64,000 nucleotides of DNA from Bradyrhizobium sp. 1(2017) (GCF_011602485.2 NZ_CP050022.2:5662001-5726000); one strand, 5' to 3'. Positions 17,607 through 26,303 are shown, counted from the first letter of the stretch. Notes: a model not told the origin generated them from the letters alone. Numbers and translations: made by a program.

Positions 17607-18446
17607 CTAGTGCGAAATCATAACCCAGCACGGTGGTTGGCCAATGACGGTCTTTGTCACACCGCCCCAGATCGTCTCGTTCAGACGCGAATGATGATAA
17701 GCGCCCATCACGATTGCATCGATGGCATGGGAATTCGCCCAACTTCCCAACACCTTGCCGGTCGAGCTGCCGCCGCATTTCGCAGTTTCGAAGGAGGCGT
17801 GAACACCGTGTTCCCTCAAATGGTCGACGAGAGCCGCTGCGGACTGCACGATCGCCTCGATCTTCTCGTCCGTCACGGTCACCACGCGGACCGATGCGGC
17901 CGCCTGAAGGACCGGTAGCGCATCGCCCACCGCACGCGCTGCACGCGCGGAGTGATCCCAAGCGATCATCACGTTCTCGAATTCCGGCCGCAGCGCGTCC
18001 ACACACTGTTCCGGGCAGAGCAGCAGCGGCCGTCCGGACTCGAACAGGAACGCCTCGATGATGTGTTCCGTTCGGCTGTCGTGCGGCTTCACCGGGAGCA
18101 AGGTGAGATCGCTGAAGCGCGCGTGTTCGGCCAGGATCGACGCGATCTGGTCTGCCGGCACCTTGGCCGAGCGGCCATGGGCGCGAATGGCGGCGCGGGA
18201 CGACGCGTCGGTGAACACATTCAGGAGCCGCTGCGTGTCGTTCACCTGGCACGAGCCGCTGGCCTCCGCGAAATCGGGGTCGGAGGGCTGCAGCACTTTT
18301 GGCCGCACGACAACATCTTCCTCGAGCGCAAGCGCGGTGATCCTGGCGCCGAGATCGGCGGCGACAGCCACGCATTTCTCGATCGCAGCGAGCGCCGGCC
18401 CGTGCGGCTGGCCGACAAGCGGCAGAAAGACGTCCTTGATGGCCAT
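17607..18446 (-). CDS. tandem universal stress protein
   Basis: 279 residues, twice a single UspA domain. The second half ends with the classical IDAIVMGAYHHSRLNETIWGGVTKTVI nucleotide-binding segment. The first half (KDVFLPLVGQPHGPALAAIEKCV) is more degenerate. A good AAGGAG site precedes the ATG. Two FixK boxes lie 48 and 98 bp upstream. Tandem Usp proteins next to acyl-CoA synthetase/acetyltransferases, CBS and CHAD proteins recall hypoxia or dormancy gene sets in other bacteria. Confidence 0.9.
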   Translation of the reverse strand: MAIKDVFLPLVGQPHGPALAAIEKCVAVAADLGARITALALEEDVVVRPKVLQPSDPDFAEASGSCQVNDTQRLLNVFTDASSRAAIRAHGRSAKVPADQIASILAEHARFSDLTLLPVKPHDSRTEHIIEAFLFESGRPLLLCPEQCVDALRPEFENVMIAWDHSARAARAVGDALPVLQAAASVRVVTVTDEKIEAIVQSAAALVDHLREHGVHASFETAKCGGSSTGKVLGSWANSHAIDAIVMGAYHHSRLNETIWGGVTKTVIGQPPCWVMISH

Positions 18447-18493
18447 CGGGATTCTCCTTGGCCGCCAGAATAGGCCGGCTCTCGTCTGGACGC

Positions 18494-18507
18494 TTGATCC
18501 TCGTCAA
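18494..18507. promoter_or_regulatory. FixK/Fnr box near the universal stress gene
   Basis: TTGATCCTCGTCAA matches TTGA-N6-TCAA. Its centre is 55 bp upstream of the Usp start on the minus strand; activation from -41.5 would start transcription only about 13 nt before the ATG, inside the ribosome site, so its exact use is uncertain. Confidence 0.65.
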
Positions 18508-18543
18508 GGCCGGGGATTCCGGCAGGAAGCCGGAGCGCGGTGG

Positions 18544-18557
18544 TTGACCGAAGTCAA
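18544..18557. promoter_or_regulatory. FixK/Fnr box facing the phosphotransferase/kinase gene
   Basis: TTGACCGAAGTCAA matches TTGA-N6-TCAA. It is centred 79-91 bp upstream of the two candidate starts of the plus-strand gene, leaving a leader of about 37-49 nt for class II activation. It may also act on the divergent stress gene. Confidence 0.7.
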
Positions 18558-18628
18558 GGACTGGCCGCGATCCCGTTCTAGGGATTAACCTGCTTGCAGC
18601 CCGGACCGCCCGTCCGACGCATCTGGAT

Positions 18629-20185
18629 GTGCCAGCAGGAATGAGAGACGAGTCTGCGACCCAGGACTGGATTTTTGCGGCTCTCACCGATCCCGCCGTG
18701 CATCCCGGCGTGAGGCGAATCGATACGCATGCCGCCTCGGTGTTTCTCGACGGCGAGCGCGCACTGAAGATCAAGCGGGCCGTGCGGTTTCCGTTTCTCG
18801 ACTACTCGACGCTCGCAAAGCGCAAGGCGGCCTGCGAGGAGGAGATCAGGATCAACCGGCCGCTGGCGCCGCAGATCTATCACCGCGTGGTGGCGATCGC
18901 CGAGGAGCCGGACGGGTCGGTGCAGATCGACGGCCCCGGCCGGCCGATCGAATATGCGGTCGCCATGTCGCGCTTCGACGAAAGCCAGACGCTGGATCAT
19001 CTGGCCAAGGCCGGCCCGCTGGACGAGGCTCTCGCCTCGGCCGCCGCCGACGCGATCGTGGCTTCACATGCGGCAGCGACCCGCTCCGACGGCAAGGCGT
19101 GGGTTGCCTCGATCCCCGGCCTGATCGACGGGAACGACAGCGGCCTGCGGACCGGCAACCATCTCGAAGCTGATGCGATCGGGCAGCTCGGCAGGGCCTC
19201 GCACGCGATGTTCTTGCGCCTTCGGCCTTTGCTCGAGGAGCGCGGCCGCCGCGGCTTCGTGCGGCGCTGCCACGGCGATTTGCATCTTGCGAATATCGTG
19301 TCGATCGACCAACGGCCTGTGCTGTTCGACGCCATCGAGTTCGATGCGGGAATCGCAACTGTCGACGTGCTTTACGATCTCGCATTCACATTGATGGACC
19401 TGTTGCGCCACGATCAGGCACGCGCGGCCAACATCGTCCTGAACCGATATCTCGCTGCGACGCCGACGGGCAATCTCGACGCGCTCTCCGTCTTGCCGCT
19501 GTTCATGTCGATCCGGGCGGCGATCCGCGCTCAGGTGGCGCTGGCACGGCTGAAGCCGCCGCATTCCGGCGATGGCGGCATCGTCGACGACGCACGGCGC
19601 TATTTCGACCTTGCTCAGGCGCTGATCCATCCTCCCGCTCCCCGGCTGATCGCCGTCGGAGGATTGTCCGGCACCGGAAAGACGGTGTTGGCGCGCGCGC
19701 TCGCACCAAGCGTCGCGCCACAGCCGGGGGCAATCGTGCTGCGCAGCGACGTCGTCCGCAAGCAGATGTTCGGGGTCGATGACACGCAGCGGCTGCCACC
19801 ATCCGCCTACACGCCGGAGTTCGCAGCCCGCGTTTACGACACGTTGGCCCGAAACGCCGGGCGGGTGCTGACGCAAGGCCATTCGGCGATCATCGACGGC
19901 GTCTTCGCCCGAGAAGAGGAACGAGATGCAATTGCGGCGCTGGCGCGCGAGTGCAACGTGCCGTTGAACGGCCTATTCCTGGCTGCGGATCTCGCGACGC
20001 GGCAGGCGCGAATCGGAGGCCGCCGGGACGACGCATCCGACGCCACGCAAGAGGTTGCCGCGCAGCAGGAGCACTATAATATCGGCCATGTCGGTTGGGC
20101 GACCATCGATGCATCCGGGACACAAGAGCAGACGCTCAAGAGCTGTCAGGACGCAATCGCCGAGGGCAACAAGGCATCTGATTGA
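18629..20185 (+). CDS. APH-like phosphotransferase fused to P-loop kinase
   Basis: Up to 518 residues from a GTG; an ATG at 18641 is the alternative start. The N-terminal half carries the aminoglycoside-phosphotransferase-type catalytic loop CHGDLHLANIV and the metal-binding FDAIEFD segment. From about residue 340 a second domain with Walker A GGLSGTGKT resembles AAA/gluconate-kinase-like P-loop kinases. Such fusions are widespread in proteobacteria but their substrate is not established. The stop overlaps the start of the CHAD gene, so the two are coupled. A FixK box lies upstream. Confidence 0.85.
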   Translation: MPAGMRDESATQDWIFAALTDPAVHPGVRRIDTHAASVFLDGERALKIKRAVRFPFLDYSTLAKRKAACEEEIRINRPLAPQIYHRVVAIAEEPDGSVQIDGPGRPIEYAVAMSRFDESQTLDHLAKAGPLDEALASAAADAIVASHAAATRSDGKAWVASIPGLIDGNDSGLRTGNHLEADAIGQLGRASHAMFLRLRPLLEERGRRGFVRRCHGDLHLANIVSIDQRPVLFDAIEFDAGIATVDVLYDLAFTLMDLLRHDQARAANIVLNRYLAATPTGNLDALSVLPLFMSIRAAIRAQVALARLKPPHSGDGGIVDDARRYFDLAQALIHPPAPRLIAVGGLSGTGKTVLARALAPSVAPQPGAIVLRSDVVRKQMFGVDDTQRLPPSAYTPEFAARVYDTLARNAGRVLTQGHSAIIDGVFAREEERDAIAALARECNVPLNGLFLAADLATRQARIGGRRDDASDATQEVAAQQEHYNIGHVGWATIDASGTQEQTLKSCQDAIAEGNKASD

Positions 20186-21168
20186 CGCGGGCAAGGATGG
20201 CGCGACCCAGCACGACCTCGACGTCCGCTCGCGCCATGCCGTCGGCACGGCGTAGCGCCCTGCCCGGGCGCCTCAGTCCCGGCATGGCCTGCGACACGGC
20301 GTTCCGGATCATCGCCCGCCGCCACCTCGATGCCGTGCTCGCCCAGCACGACGGCACCTGCCGCGGCGATCCAGACGCCCTGCACCAGATCCGGATCGCG
20401 CTGACGCATCTGCGCACTGCCATTCGCTTCTTCTCGCCGATGGTCGACGACACGCTGCGGCCGCATGTCTGGGCCGAGCTGAAATGGCTCAACAGCCAGC
20501 TTGGCATGGTGCGGGACCTCGACGTGGCGATCGAGCGGGTCGTCGCCGAGAGCGCCGACGAGCTTACCGTAATCGCCGAGCTCCAGCATTGGGACGAGAA
20601 GCGCGCCGAGAGCCACCGCTTGCTGGCGCGCGCGCTGCAATCCGCGCGCTATCGCCGCCTGGTCGAGCAGACCTCGGCCTGGATCGAGAGCGGCCCCTGG
20701 TCGACCCGGCGCAGCAAGGAAGCCATCAGATGGCGTCGCACCTCGCTCGCCGACCATGCAACGGCGCGACTGACGGCGTGGGAAAAGACGCTGCTCAAGA
20801 AGGCCCGGAAGCTGAGCAAGCTCGACGTCGAGAAACGACACAAGTTGAGGCTTCTCAACAAGCGGATGACCTATTCGGTGGAGTCGCTCGCGGATCTGTT
20901 CGCAGACGGGGCGGCGGCAAAGCAGAAGTCCATCCTCAAGCAATTGCGCAAGGCACAAAAGTCGCTCGGCCAGTTGAACGACGATGCGCGCGGGCGAGCC
21001 CTGGCGGCCTCGTTGAATGAAATCGTCCCCGAGGCAGGGATTCGCTTCCTCGACCGCAAGCGGGAAAAGAAGCTGCTTCGAGTCGCCTCGAAAGCCTACC
21101 GAAAGCTGGACAAGGCGCGGCCGTTCCGCTCCTCAGACCTCGCGCCGAACCTGGAGTCCGAGGACTAG
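20182..21168 (+). CDS. CHAD-domain protein
   Basis: Up to 328 residues from a TTG overlapping the preceding stop; an ATG at 20197 is the alternative. It has the conserved-histidine helical repeat pattern of CHAD domains: HQIRIALTHLRTAIRFF near the N-terminus, and later RHKLRLLNKRMTYSVESL and LGQLNDDARGRALAA. It is rich in Lys and Arg (for example KKARKLSKL). CHAD domains bind polyphosphate and often accompany CYTH or stress genes. It is in the same unit as the kinase fusion, so polyphosphate-linked stress physiology is a reasonable inference. Confidence 0.88.
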   Translation: MTRARMARPSTTSTSARAMPSARRSALPGRLSPGMACDTAFRIIARRHLDAVLAQHDGTCRGDPDALHQIRIALTHLRTAIRFFSPMVDDTLRPHVWAELKWLNSQLGMVRDLDVAIERVVAESADELTVIAELQHWDEKRAESHRLLARALQSARYRRLVEQTSAWIESGPWSTRRSKEAIRWRRTSLADHATARLTAWEKTLLKKARKLSKLDVEKRHKLRLLNKRMTYSVESLADLFADGAAAKQKSILKQLRKAQKSLGQLNDDARGRALAASLNEIVPEAGIRFLDRKREKKLLRVASKAYRKLDKARPFRSSDLAPNLESED

Positions 21169-21180
21169 GTGTTATCCCTG

Positions 21181-21194
21181 TTGACTTGGGTCAA
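21181..21194. promoter_or_regulatory. FixK/Fnr box upstream of the CBS-BON gene
   Basis: TTGACTTGGGTCAA matches TTGA-N6-TCAA, centred about 73 bp before the ATG at 21261. A start of transcription 41.5 bp downstream would give a leader of about 32 nt. Confidence 0.72.
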
Positions 21195-21260
21195 ACTCCT
21201 CCGCAGCCCCTGATCTATGCTTCGCATATCAATATTTGCGTGAACTTGCGGAGCTTTCCC

Positions 21261-21989
21261 ATGCGCGCCCACCAGATCATGACCCGGTCGGTCATCTCGG
21301 TTACCCCCGACACCAGCATCGTCGAGGCGGCGAACATCATGCTGAAGCGACATGTCAGCGGCCTCACGGTGGTCGACGAAACCGGCAGGCTGGTCGGCGT
21401 CGTCTCGGAGGGGGATTTCATCCGCCGCAGCGAAATCGGCACCGGACGCAAGCGGGGACGCTGGCTGAGATTCATCCTCGGTCCCGGCAAATCGGCCGGC
21501 GACTTCGTCCACGAGCACGGCCGCAGGGTCGCGGAAGTGATGACGGCGGCTGTCGTGACCATCACCGAGGATACGGCGCTTGCAGAGATCGTGGATCTCA
21601 TGGAACGGAACAACGTCAAGCGGCTGCCGGTGGTGCGTGGCGACAAGGTCGTCGGGATCGTCTCCCGCGCCAATCTGCTCCAGGCCGTGGCGGGGCTCGC
21701 CCGCGAAGTTCCGGACCCGACGGCGAATGACGATCACATCCGCAGCCGCATCATCGACACCATGGAGAAGAACGATTGGTGCCCGTTCGGGCTGAACGTC
21801 ATCGTCCGCGACGGCATCGTTCACCTCAGCGGCGTCATCACCGAGGAACGGACGCGGCAGGCGGCCATCGTCGCGGCTGAGAATGTCGTGGGCGTGAAGA
21901 AAGTGCACGACCATCTTTGCTGGGTCGACACAATATCGGGAGTCTATCTGAACTCACCCGAGGACGACCAGCTCGCCAAGGCGGGCTAA
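21261..21989 (+). CDS. CBS-domain protein with C-terminal BON domain
   Basis: 242 residues from the ATG at 21261. Two CBS repeats occupy residues about 1-60 (MRAHQIMTRSVISVTPDTSI) and 90-150 (VAEVMTAAVVTITEDTALAEI), separated by a basic linker. A BON-like domain follows at about 165-228 (NVIVRDGIVHLSGVITEERTR). CBS pairs bind adenine nucleotides and sense energy state; BON domains bind membranes or ligands. It is monocistronic behind a perfect FixK box, resembling hypoxic-response CBS proteins of other bacteria. The partner protein is unknown. Confidence 0.92.
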   Translation: MRAHQIMTRSVISVTPDTSIVEAANIMLKRHVSGLTVVDETGRLVGVVSEGDFIRRSEIGTGRKRGRWLRFILGPGKSAGDFVHEHGRRVAEVMTAAVVTITEDTALAEIVDLMERNNVKRLPVVRGDKVVGIVSRANLLQAVAGLAREVPDPTANDDHIRSRIIDTMEKNDWCPFGLNVIVRDGIVHLSGVITEERTRQAAIVAAENVVGVKKVHDHLCWVDTISGVYLNSPEDDQLAKAG

Positions 21990-22014
21990 CCAAAGCAAGC
22001 GATCGCAGCGGAGC

Positions 22015-22479
22015 TCAGCGAGGAATGACGGCGGTGGCCTCGATTTCGATGCGCGCCGCCTTCTCGACGAGCCGGACGACCTGGACCAGCGCCATAGCGG
22101 GATAGTGCGCGCCGAAGACGTCGCGGTAGACCTTGCCCAGCTCCTTCAGATTGGCCAGGTACTCGTCCATGTCGACGACGTACCAGGTCAGGCGCACGAG
22201 GTGTTCGGGCCGGGCACCGGCTTCAGCCAGGATCGCGGCGATGTTGGCCAGGGTCTGGCGCACCTGCGCGACGAAGCCGTCCGCGAGACGCTCTTCGGCA
22301 TCCCAGCCGATCACCCCGCCCGTGACGACGATGCGCCCCTCGGCAGCCATGCCGTTGGCGTAGCCCTTCGGCACCGGCCAGCCGGACGGCTGGAGGACCT
22401 GCGCCTTGGGGCGGGTTTCGTGCTCGGCTGCCGTCGGCAGCACCGTAAGCTGCGGGCCTTTTGGCGTCGTCACGGACAA
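22015..22479 (-). CDS. RidA-family enamine/imine deaminase
   Basis: 154 residues, YjgF/YER057c/UK114 fold (YANGMAAEGRIVVTGGVIGWD, MALVQVVRLVEKAARIEIEATAVI), with the RidA-type Arg region at EHLVRLTWYVVDMDEYL. A TTG start is indicated by AAGGA seven bases upstream. The gene begins 15 bases after the 2-aminobenzoate-CoA ligase stop. The product of 2-aminobenzoyl-CoA monooxygenase/reductase is an enamine, so a role in hydrolysing it to a ketone plus ammonia is a plausible inference. Other RidA clades do detoxification, so this is not proven. Confidence 0.87.
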   Translation of the reverse strand: MSVTTPKGPQLTVLPTAAEHETRPKAQVLQPSGWPVPKGYANGMAAEGRIVVTGGVIGWDAEERLADGFVAQVRQTLANIAAILAEAGARPEHLVRLTWYVVDMDEYLANLKELGKVYRDVFGAHYPAMALVQVVRLVEKAARIEIEATAVIPR

Positions 22480-22494
22480 TTCTCTATCCTTCTC

Positions 22495-24180
22495 TCATTC
22501 GGCCGCGACGCCCGAGGACGTCGCCTGCGCCAGCTGCCGCAGGGCAAAGCGTTTCAGCTTGCCGGTCTCGGTCTTCGGCAATTGCGCCACGAATTCGATC
22601 GCGCGCGGATATTTGTACGGCGCGATCTCGCGTTTGACATGCTCCTGCAGCTCGGTCACGAGCTGGGCGTCCGGCGTCACACCGGGCGCGGCAATGACAT
22701 ACGCCTTCACGATCATGCCGCGCGCCTCGTCCGGCGCTCCAACCACACCGCACTCGACGACCGAGGGATGCGTGAGCAGCGCCGCCTCGACGTCGGTGCC
22801 CGCGATGTTGTAGCCGGCCGACACGATCATGTCATCGGAGCGCGACTGGTACCAGAAGTAACCGTCGGCATCCATCAGGTAGGTGTCGCCGGTGACGTTC
22901 CAGCCGTTCTGGACGTATTTCCGTTGCCGCTCGTCGGCAAGATAACGGCAGCCGGTCGGACCGCGCACCGCGAGGCGGCCCATCGTGCCCGGCGGCACAT
23001 CTCGGCCCTCGTCGTCGACGATCTTGGCCTCATAGCCCGGCACCGGCTTGCCGGTCGCGCCGGGACGAATCTCGTCCTCGGTGGCGCTGATGAAGATGTG
23101 CAGCAATTCCGTCGAACCAATGCCGTCCATCAGCTTGATGCCGGTGGCCTTGAACCAAGCTTCGAATGTGGGCTTCGGCAGCGTCTCACCGGCGGAGACG
23201 CATTTGCGAAGCGAGGAGATGTCGCGGCCTGCGAGCTTGCCGATCATGGCCCGGTATGCGGTCGGCGCCGTGAAGCAGACCGTGGTCCTGTACTGCTCGA
23301 TCGCATTGAGAATGTCGTCCGGCGTCGTCTTTTCCAGCACCACGAAGGAGGCGCCGATATGCATCGGAAACAGCACACCACCGAAACCGAAGGTGAAGGC
23401 GAGCGGCGCCGAGCCGACGAAGCGGTCCTTCTGCTCGGCGCGCAGGATGTTGCGCGCGTAGCCGTCGCAGACCGCCAGCATGTCCCGGTGGAAATGCATG
23501 GTGCCCTTGGGATCGCCCGTCGTACCCGACGTGAAGGCGATCAGGCAGACGTCGTCGGAGGCGGTATCGACGGCCCTGAATTCCGGGCTCGCATCCGCGA
23601 TCAGCGCTTCGAGCGAATCCGGCGCTCCGTTGCCCCAATAGACCACGTGCTTGATACCCGGCGCTGCGGATTTCGCCTTCTCCATCTCTTCGGAGAGCTT
23701 TCCGTCGCACAGCGCGAGCGTGATTTCGGCCTTCTGGATCGGATATGACAGCTCCTTGGCGCGCAGGAGCGGCATGGTGGCAACGACGATGCCGCCAGCC
23801 TTGATGACGGCGAGATAGGTCGCGACCATCATCGGATTGTTGGCCGAGCGCAGCAGCACGCGCCCGCCCGTCACCAGGCCCAGTTTGCCGACGAGCACGT
23901 TGGCGATGCGGTTCACGAGCGCCTGCAGCTCGCGATAGGTGTAGCTGACCACAGGACTGACGACGCAAGGCGCATCGCCGTGGCTCTGCTCGACCCAGCG
24001 ATCGAGGAAGTAGCTGACGCAGTTCAATCGCGCTGGATAGATCAGCTCCGGCCGCGTGAAGATGAAATCGGGCCAGAGCTCGCGCGGCGGCAGATGTTGC
24101 CGCGCGAACGTATCGACATGGGCCGTCACGGCATTGCCGTCACACGAACCCGACACTTGAACCTTGGCGGCGTTGGCCAT
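22495..24180 (-). CDS. 2-aminobenzoate-CoA ligase-type AMP-forming synthetase
   Basis: 561 residues in the benzoate-CoA ligase branch of the adenylate-forming family. Visible are FTSGTTGDPKGTMHFHRD (P-loop), GIGSTELLHIFIS, the NVTGDTYLMDADGYFWYQSRSDDMI hinge region and the catalytic Lys in KTETGKLKRF. The H/ARLNCVSYFLDRW N-terminal block is typical of aminobenzoate and related ligases. It activates the acid before ring attack by the monooxygenase/reductase encoded at 28-30 kb. An operator and a TTGCGC-N17-AAAATG promoter lie just upstream, and RidA follows in the same unit. Confidence 0.88.
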   Translation of the reverse strand: MANAAKVQVSGSCDGNAVTAHVDTFARQHLPPRELWPDFIFTRPELIYPARLNCVSYFLDRWVEQSHGDAPCVVSPVVSYTYRELQALVNRIANVLVGKLGLVTGGRVLLRSANNPMMVATYLAVIKAGGIVVATMPLLRAKELSYPIQKAEITLALCDGKLSEEMEKAKSAAPGIKHVVYWGNGAPDSLEALIADASPEFRAVDTASDDVCLIAFTSGTTGDPKGTMHFHRDMLAVCDGYARNILRAEQKDRFVGSAPLAFTFGFGGVLFPMHIGASFVVLEKTTPDDILNAIEQYRTTVCFTAPTAYRAMIGKLAGRDISSLRKCVSAGETLPKPTFEAWFKATGIKLMDGIGSTELLHIFISATEDEIRPGATGKPVPGYEAKIVDDEGRDVPPGTMGRLAVRGPTGCRYLADERQRKYVQNGWNVTGDTYLMDADGYFWYQSRSDDMIVSAGYNIAGTDVEAALLTHPSVVECGVVGAPDEARGMIVKAYVIAAPGVTPDAQLVTELQEHVKREIAPYKYPRAIEFVAQLPKTETGKLKRFALRQLAQATSSGVAAE

Positions 24181-24229
24181 CGCACGCTCCTTTCAGCATG
24201 GATTGCACCCGGCAGCACGATCTGGAAAA

Positions 24230-24258
24230 CATTTTAGGCTTAAAACAATTTGGCGCAA
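24230..24258 (-). promoter_or_regulatory. promoter and MarR-type operator of the ligase-RidA unit
   Basis: On the minus strand -35 TTGCGC (24258-24253) and -10 AAAATG (24235-24230) are 17 bases apart. The operator TTTTAGGCTTAAAA (24232-24245) fills the spacer and overlaps the -10, so bound protein would block polymerase. The expected leader is about 43 nt. The same architecture recurs upstream of the monooxygenase/reductase gene. Confidence 0.72.
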
Positions 24259-24328
24259 TAGCGGATTTTGGGCATGGCGTGCTTTTTCCTGCGGCAAAAG
24301 GGATTGGCGGCCTGTCCCGCCTGCGCAG

Positions 24329-24859
24329 TTACGGCCGGCGGCGCGCGGCCGATTTCTGCGCCGACGCCTTGGTCTTGGCCAGGAGCCGCATCAATTCGCG
24401 GACATCCTTCGGCGTCAGGTCCGCGAAGAGATCGGCGATCCAGGTTTCGTGTTCCGCAGCCATCCTGCGAAACTCGGCGCGACCGAGTTTCGTGAGGCGG
24501 ATCACCTGGACGCGGCGGTCCGTTTCCGAGGTCCGCCGGTCGAGATGACCGGATTCCACGAGACGCTCGACGAGACCGGTGACATTGCCGTTCGACACCA
24601 TCATGCGCTTGGAAACATCGGACAGCGTCATGCCATCGGGCGCCTTGTCGAGCTGCGCCATCAGATCGAACCGGGGCAATGTGACGTCGAACCGCTGCCG
24701 CAGCCGGCCGCGAACCTCGCCCTCGATCAGGGTGGTACAGGTGAGGAGCCGCAGCCACAGCCGAAGCTCTTCGGCGTGGTCCTCCGGCGTTTCGACCGCC
24801 TTGGTCTCGGAATCGAGCATGTTGATGCAGTCACTCACGGCGGGCATTGGCGCCAGCAC
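24329..24859 (-). CDS. MarR-family regulator of the 2-aminobenzoate cluster
   Basis: 176 residues from a GTG at 24859; ATGs at 24847 and 24820 are alternatives. The winged helix-turn-helix is clear: MTLSDVSKRMMVSNGNVTGLVERL (recognition helix) and the wing SETDRRVQVIRLT. The C-terminus is a basic tail (ASAQKSAARRRP). MarR proteins of aromatic pathways such as BadR and HcaR/CouR respond to the acid or its CoA thioester. Two copies of the cluster operator lie directly upstream (24873 and 24942), so it is probably autoregulated and controls the neighbouring units as a repressor. The ligand is inferred to be 2-aminobenzoyl-CoA or 2-aminobenzoate. Confidence 0.88.
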   Translation of the reverse strand: MLAPMPAVSDCINMLDSETKAVETPEDHAEELRLWLRLLTCTTLIEGEVRGRLRQRFDVTLPRFDLMAQLDKAPDGMTLSDVSKRMMVSNGNVTGLVERLVESGHLDRRTSETDRRVQVIRLTKLGRAEFRRMAAEHETWIADLFADLTPKDVRELMRLLAKTKASAQKSAARRRP

Positions 24860-24872
24860 GGATTCCCCAACG

Positions 24873-24886
24873 TTTTGAGCTTCAAA
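24873..24886. promoter_or_regulatory. MarR-type operator copy 2
   Basis: TTTTGAGCTTCAAA, a degenerate palindrome of the same family, 14 bp before the first candidate start of the MarR gene. The position suggests autorepression. Confidence 0.6.
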
Positions 24887-24941
24887 TAAATCGGAGCCGG
24901 CTGCAAGTGGAAAGCTGCAACAATCGACCGCATGTCGATTT

Positions 24942-24955
24942 CTTTAGGCTTCAAA
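24942..24955. promoter_or_regulatory. MarR-type operator copy 3
   Basis: CTTTAGGCTTCAAA followed by CAATTGGCGCG. The flank is nearly identical to that of copy 1 (CAATTTGGCGC). It lies between the MarR gene and the plus-strand binding protein gene and could serve both. Confidence 0.65.
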
Positions 24956-25098
24956 CAATTGGCGCGCTGCTTGCATGCGCTGCTGTCCCGCAGGATGTAA
25001 CGCGTCGCGCTCGGCTTGCCGCGGCGGCCATCATCGGCATAAGCTTGGATTGGAGTACGTGGCTTGCAATGCGAGCCAATCGTCACGAGGGACAGATC

Positions 25099-26274
25099 AT
25101 GAAGACGCAAATGACCTTGGCCGCAGCCGCCATGCTGCTCGGCACCGCGATGAGCCCTGCCCTCGCCCAGGAGAAAATCAAGCTGGGTGTGGTCGTGACC
25201 CTGTCGGGACCTGCCGCTGCGCTGGGCCAGCAGGTCCGCGACGGCTTCGCCCTCGCGGTGAAGGATCTCGGCGGCAAGATGGGCGGCCGCGACGTCGAGG
25301 TCGTGGTGGTCGATGACGAGCTCAAGCCGGACGCGGCGGTGACCAAGGTCAAGGGCTTGCTCGAGCGCGACAAGGTCGACTTCGTGGTCGGCCCGATCTT
25401 CTCCAACATCCTCCAGGCGATCCACAGGCCGATCACGGAATCGAAGACCTTCCTGATCAGCCCCAATGCCGGTCCGTCGACCTTTGCCGGCAAGGACTGC
25501 AACCCGTTCTTCTATGTGACGTCCTATCAGAACGACCAGGTGCACGAGATCCTCGGCAAGGTCGCGCAGGATCGCGGCTACAAGCGCATGTACCTGATGG
25601 TCCCGAACTATCAGGCCGGCAAGGATTCGGTGGCGGGCTTCAAGCTCGACTACAAGGGCGAGATCGTCGAGGAATCCTACATGCCGCTGAACACGCTCGA
25701 CTTCCAGCCGGAGCTGTCCAAGATTTCCTCGCAGAAGCCCGATGCGCTCTTCACGTTCATGCCGGGCGGCCTCGGCGTCAATCTCGTCAAGCAATACCGG
25801 CAGGCGGGCCTTGCCGACACCATTCCGGTGCTCTCCGCTTTCACGGTGGATGAATCGACCCTGCCCGCGCAGCAGGACGCGGCGGTTGGCATGTTCGGCG
25901 GCGCGAACTGGGCGCCCAATCTCGACAACCCGCAGAACAAGAAGTTCGTCACCGCCTATGAGGCCGCCTATAACGGCGTTCCCGGCACCTATGCTTTCCA
26001 GGCCTACGACGCCGCGATGCTGATCGACAGCGCGGTCAAAGCCGTGAAAGGCAATCTCTCCAACAAGGACGCGGTCGCCGCCGCCTTGAAGAAGGCGGAC
26101 TTCACCTCGCTGCGCGGCGCCTTCAAGTTCAACACCAACGGTTATCCGATCCAAGACTTCTATCTGACCAAGGTTGCCAAGCGGCCGGACGGCAAGTTCC
26201 AGACCGAGATCGTGCAGAAGGTCTTTGAGAACTACGGCGACCGCTATGCCAAGGACTGCAAGGCGGCAAACTAA
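25099..26274 (+). CDS. LivK-type ABC substrate-binding protein
   Basis: 391 residues from the ATG at 25099 after GAGGGACAG. An export signal (MKTQMTLAAAAMLLGTAMSPALA) is cleaved before QEKIKLGVVV. The periplasmic-binding type I fold (GVVVTLSGPAAALGQQVRDGFALAV; DLVVGP-like DFVVGPIFSN) is that of branched-chain amino acid/aromatic acid receptors. No LivHMGF membrane or ATPase genes are in the window, so it probably feeds a transporter encoded elsewhere. Its place beside the MarR gene and an operator points to 2-aminobenzoate or a related aromatic acid as ligand. Confidence 0.92.
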   Translation: MKTQMTLAAAAMLLGTAMSPALAQEKIKLGVVVTLSGPAAALGQQVRDGFALAVKDLGGKMGGRDVEVVVVDDELKPDAAVTKVKGLLERDKVDFVVGPIFSNILQAIHRPITESKTFLISPNAGPSTFAGKDCNPFFYVTSYQNDQVHEILGKVAQDRGYKRMYLMVPNYQAGKDSVAGFKLDYKGEIVEESYMPLNTLDFQPELSKISSQKPDALFTFMPGGLGVNLVKQYRQAGLADTIPVLSAFTVDESTLPAQQDAAVGMFGGANWAPNLDNPQNKKFVTAYEAAYNGVPGTYAFQAYDAAMLIDSAVKAVKGNLSNKDAVAAALKKADFTSLRGAFKFNTNGYPIQDFYLTKVAKRPDGKFQTEIVQKVFENYGDRYAKDCKAAN

Positions 26275-26303
26275 GCCGAGCGTCGCGTCAAGGGAGGACT
26301 TCA

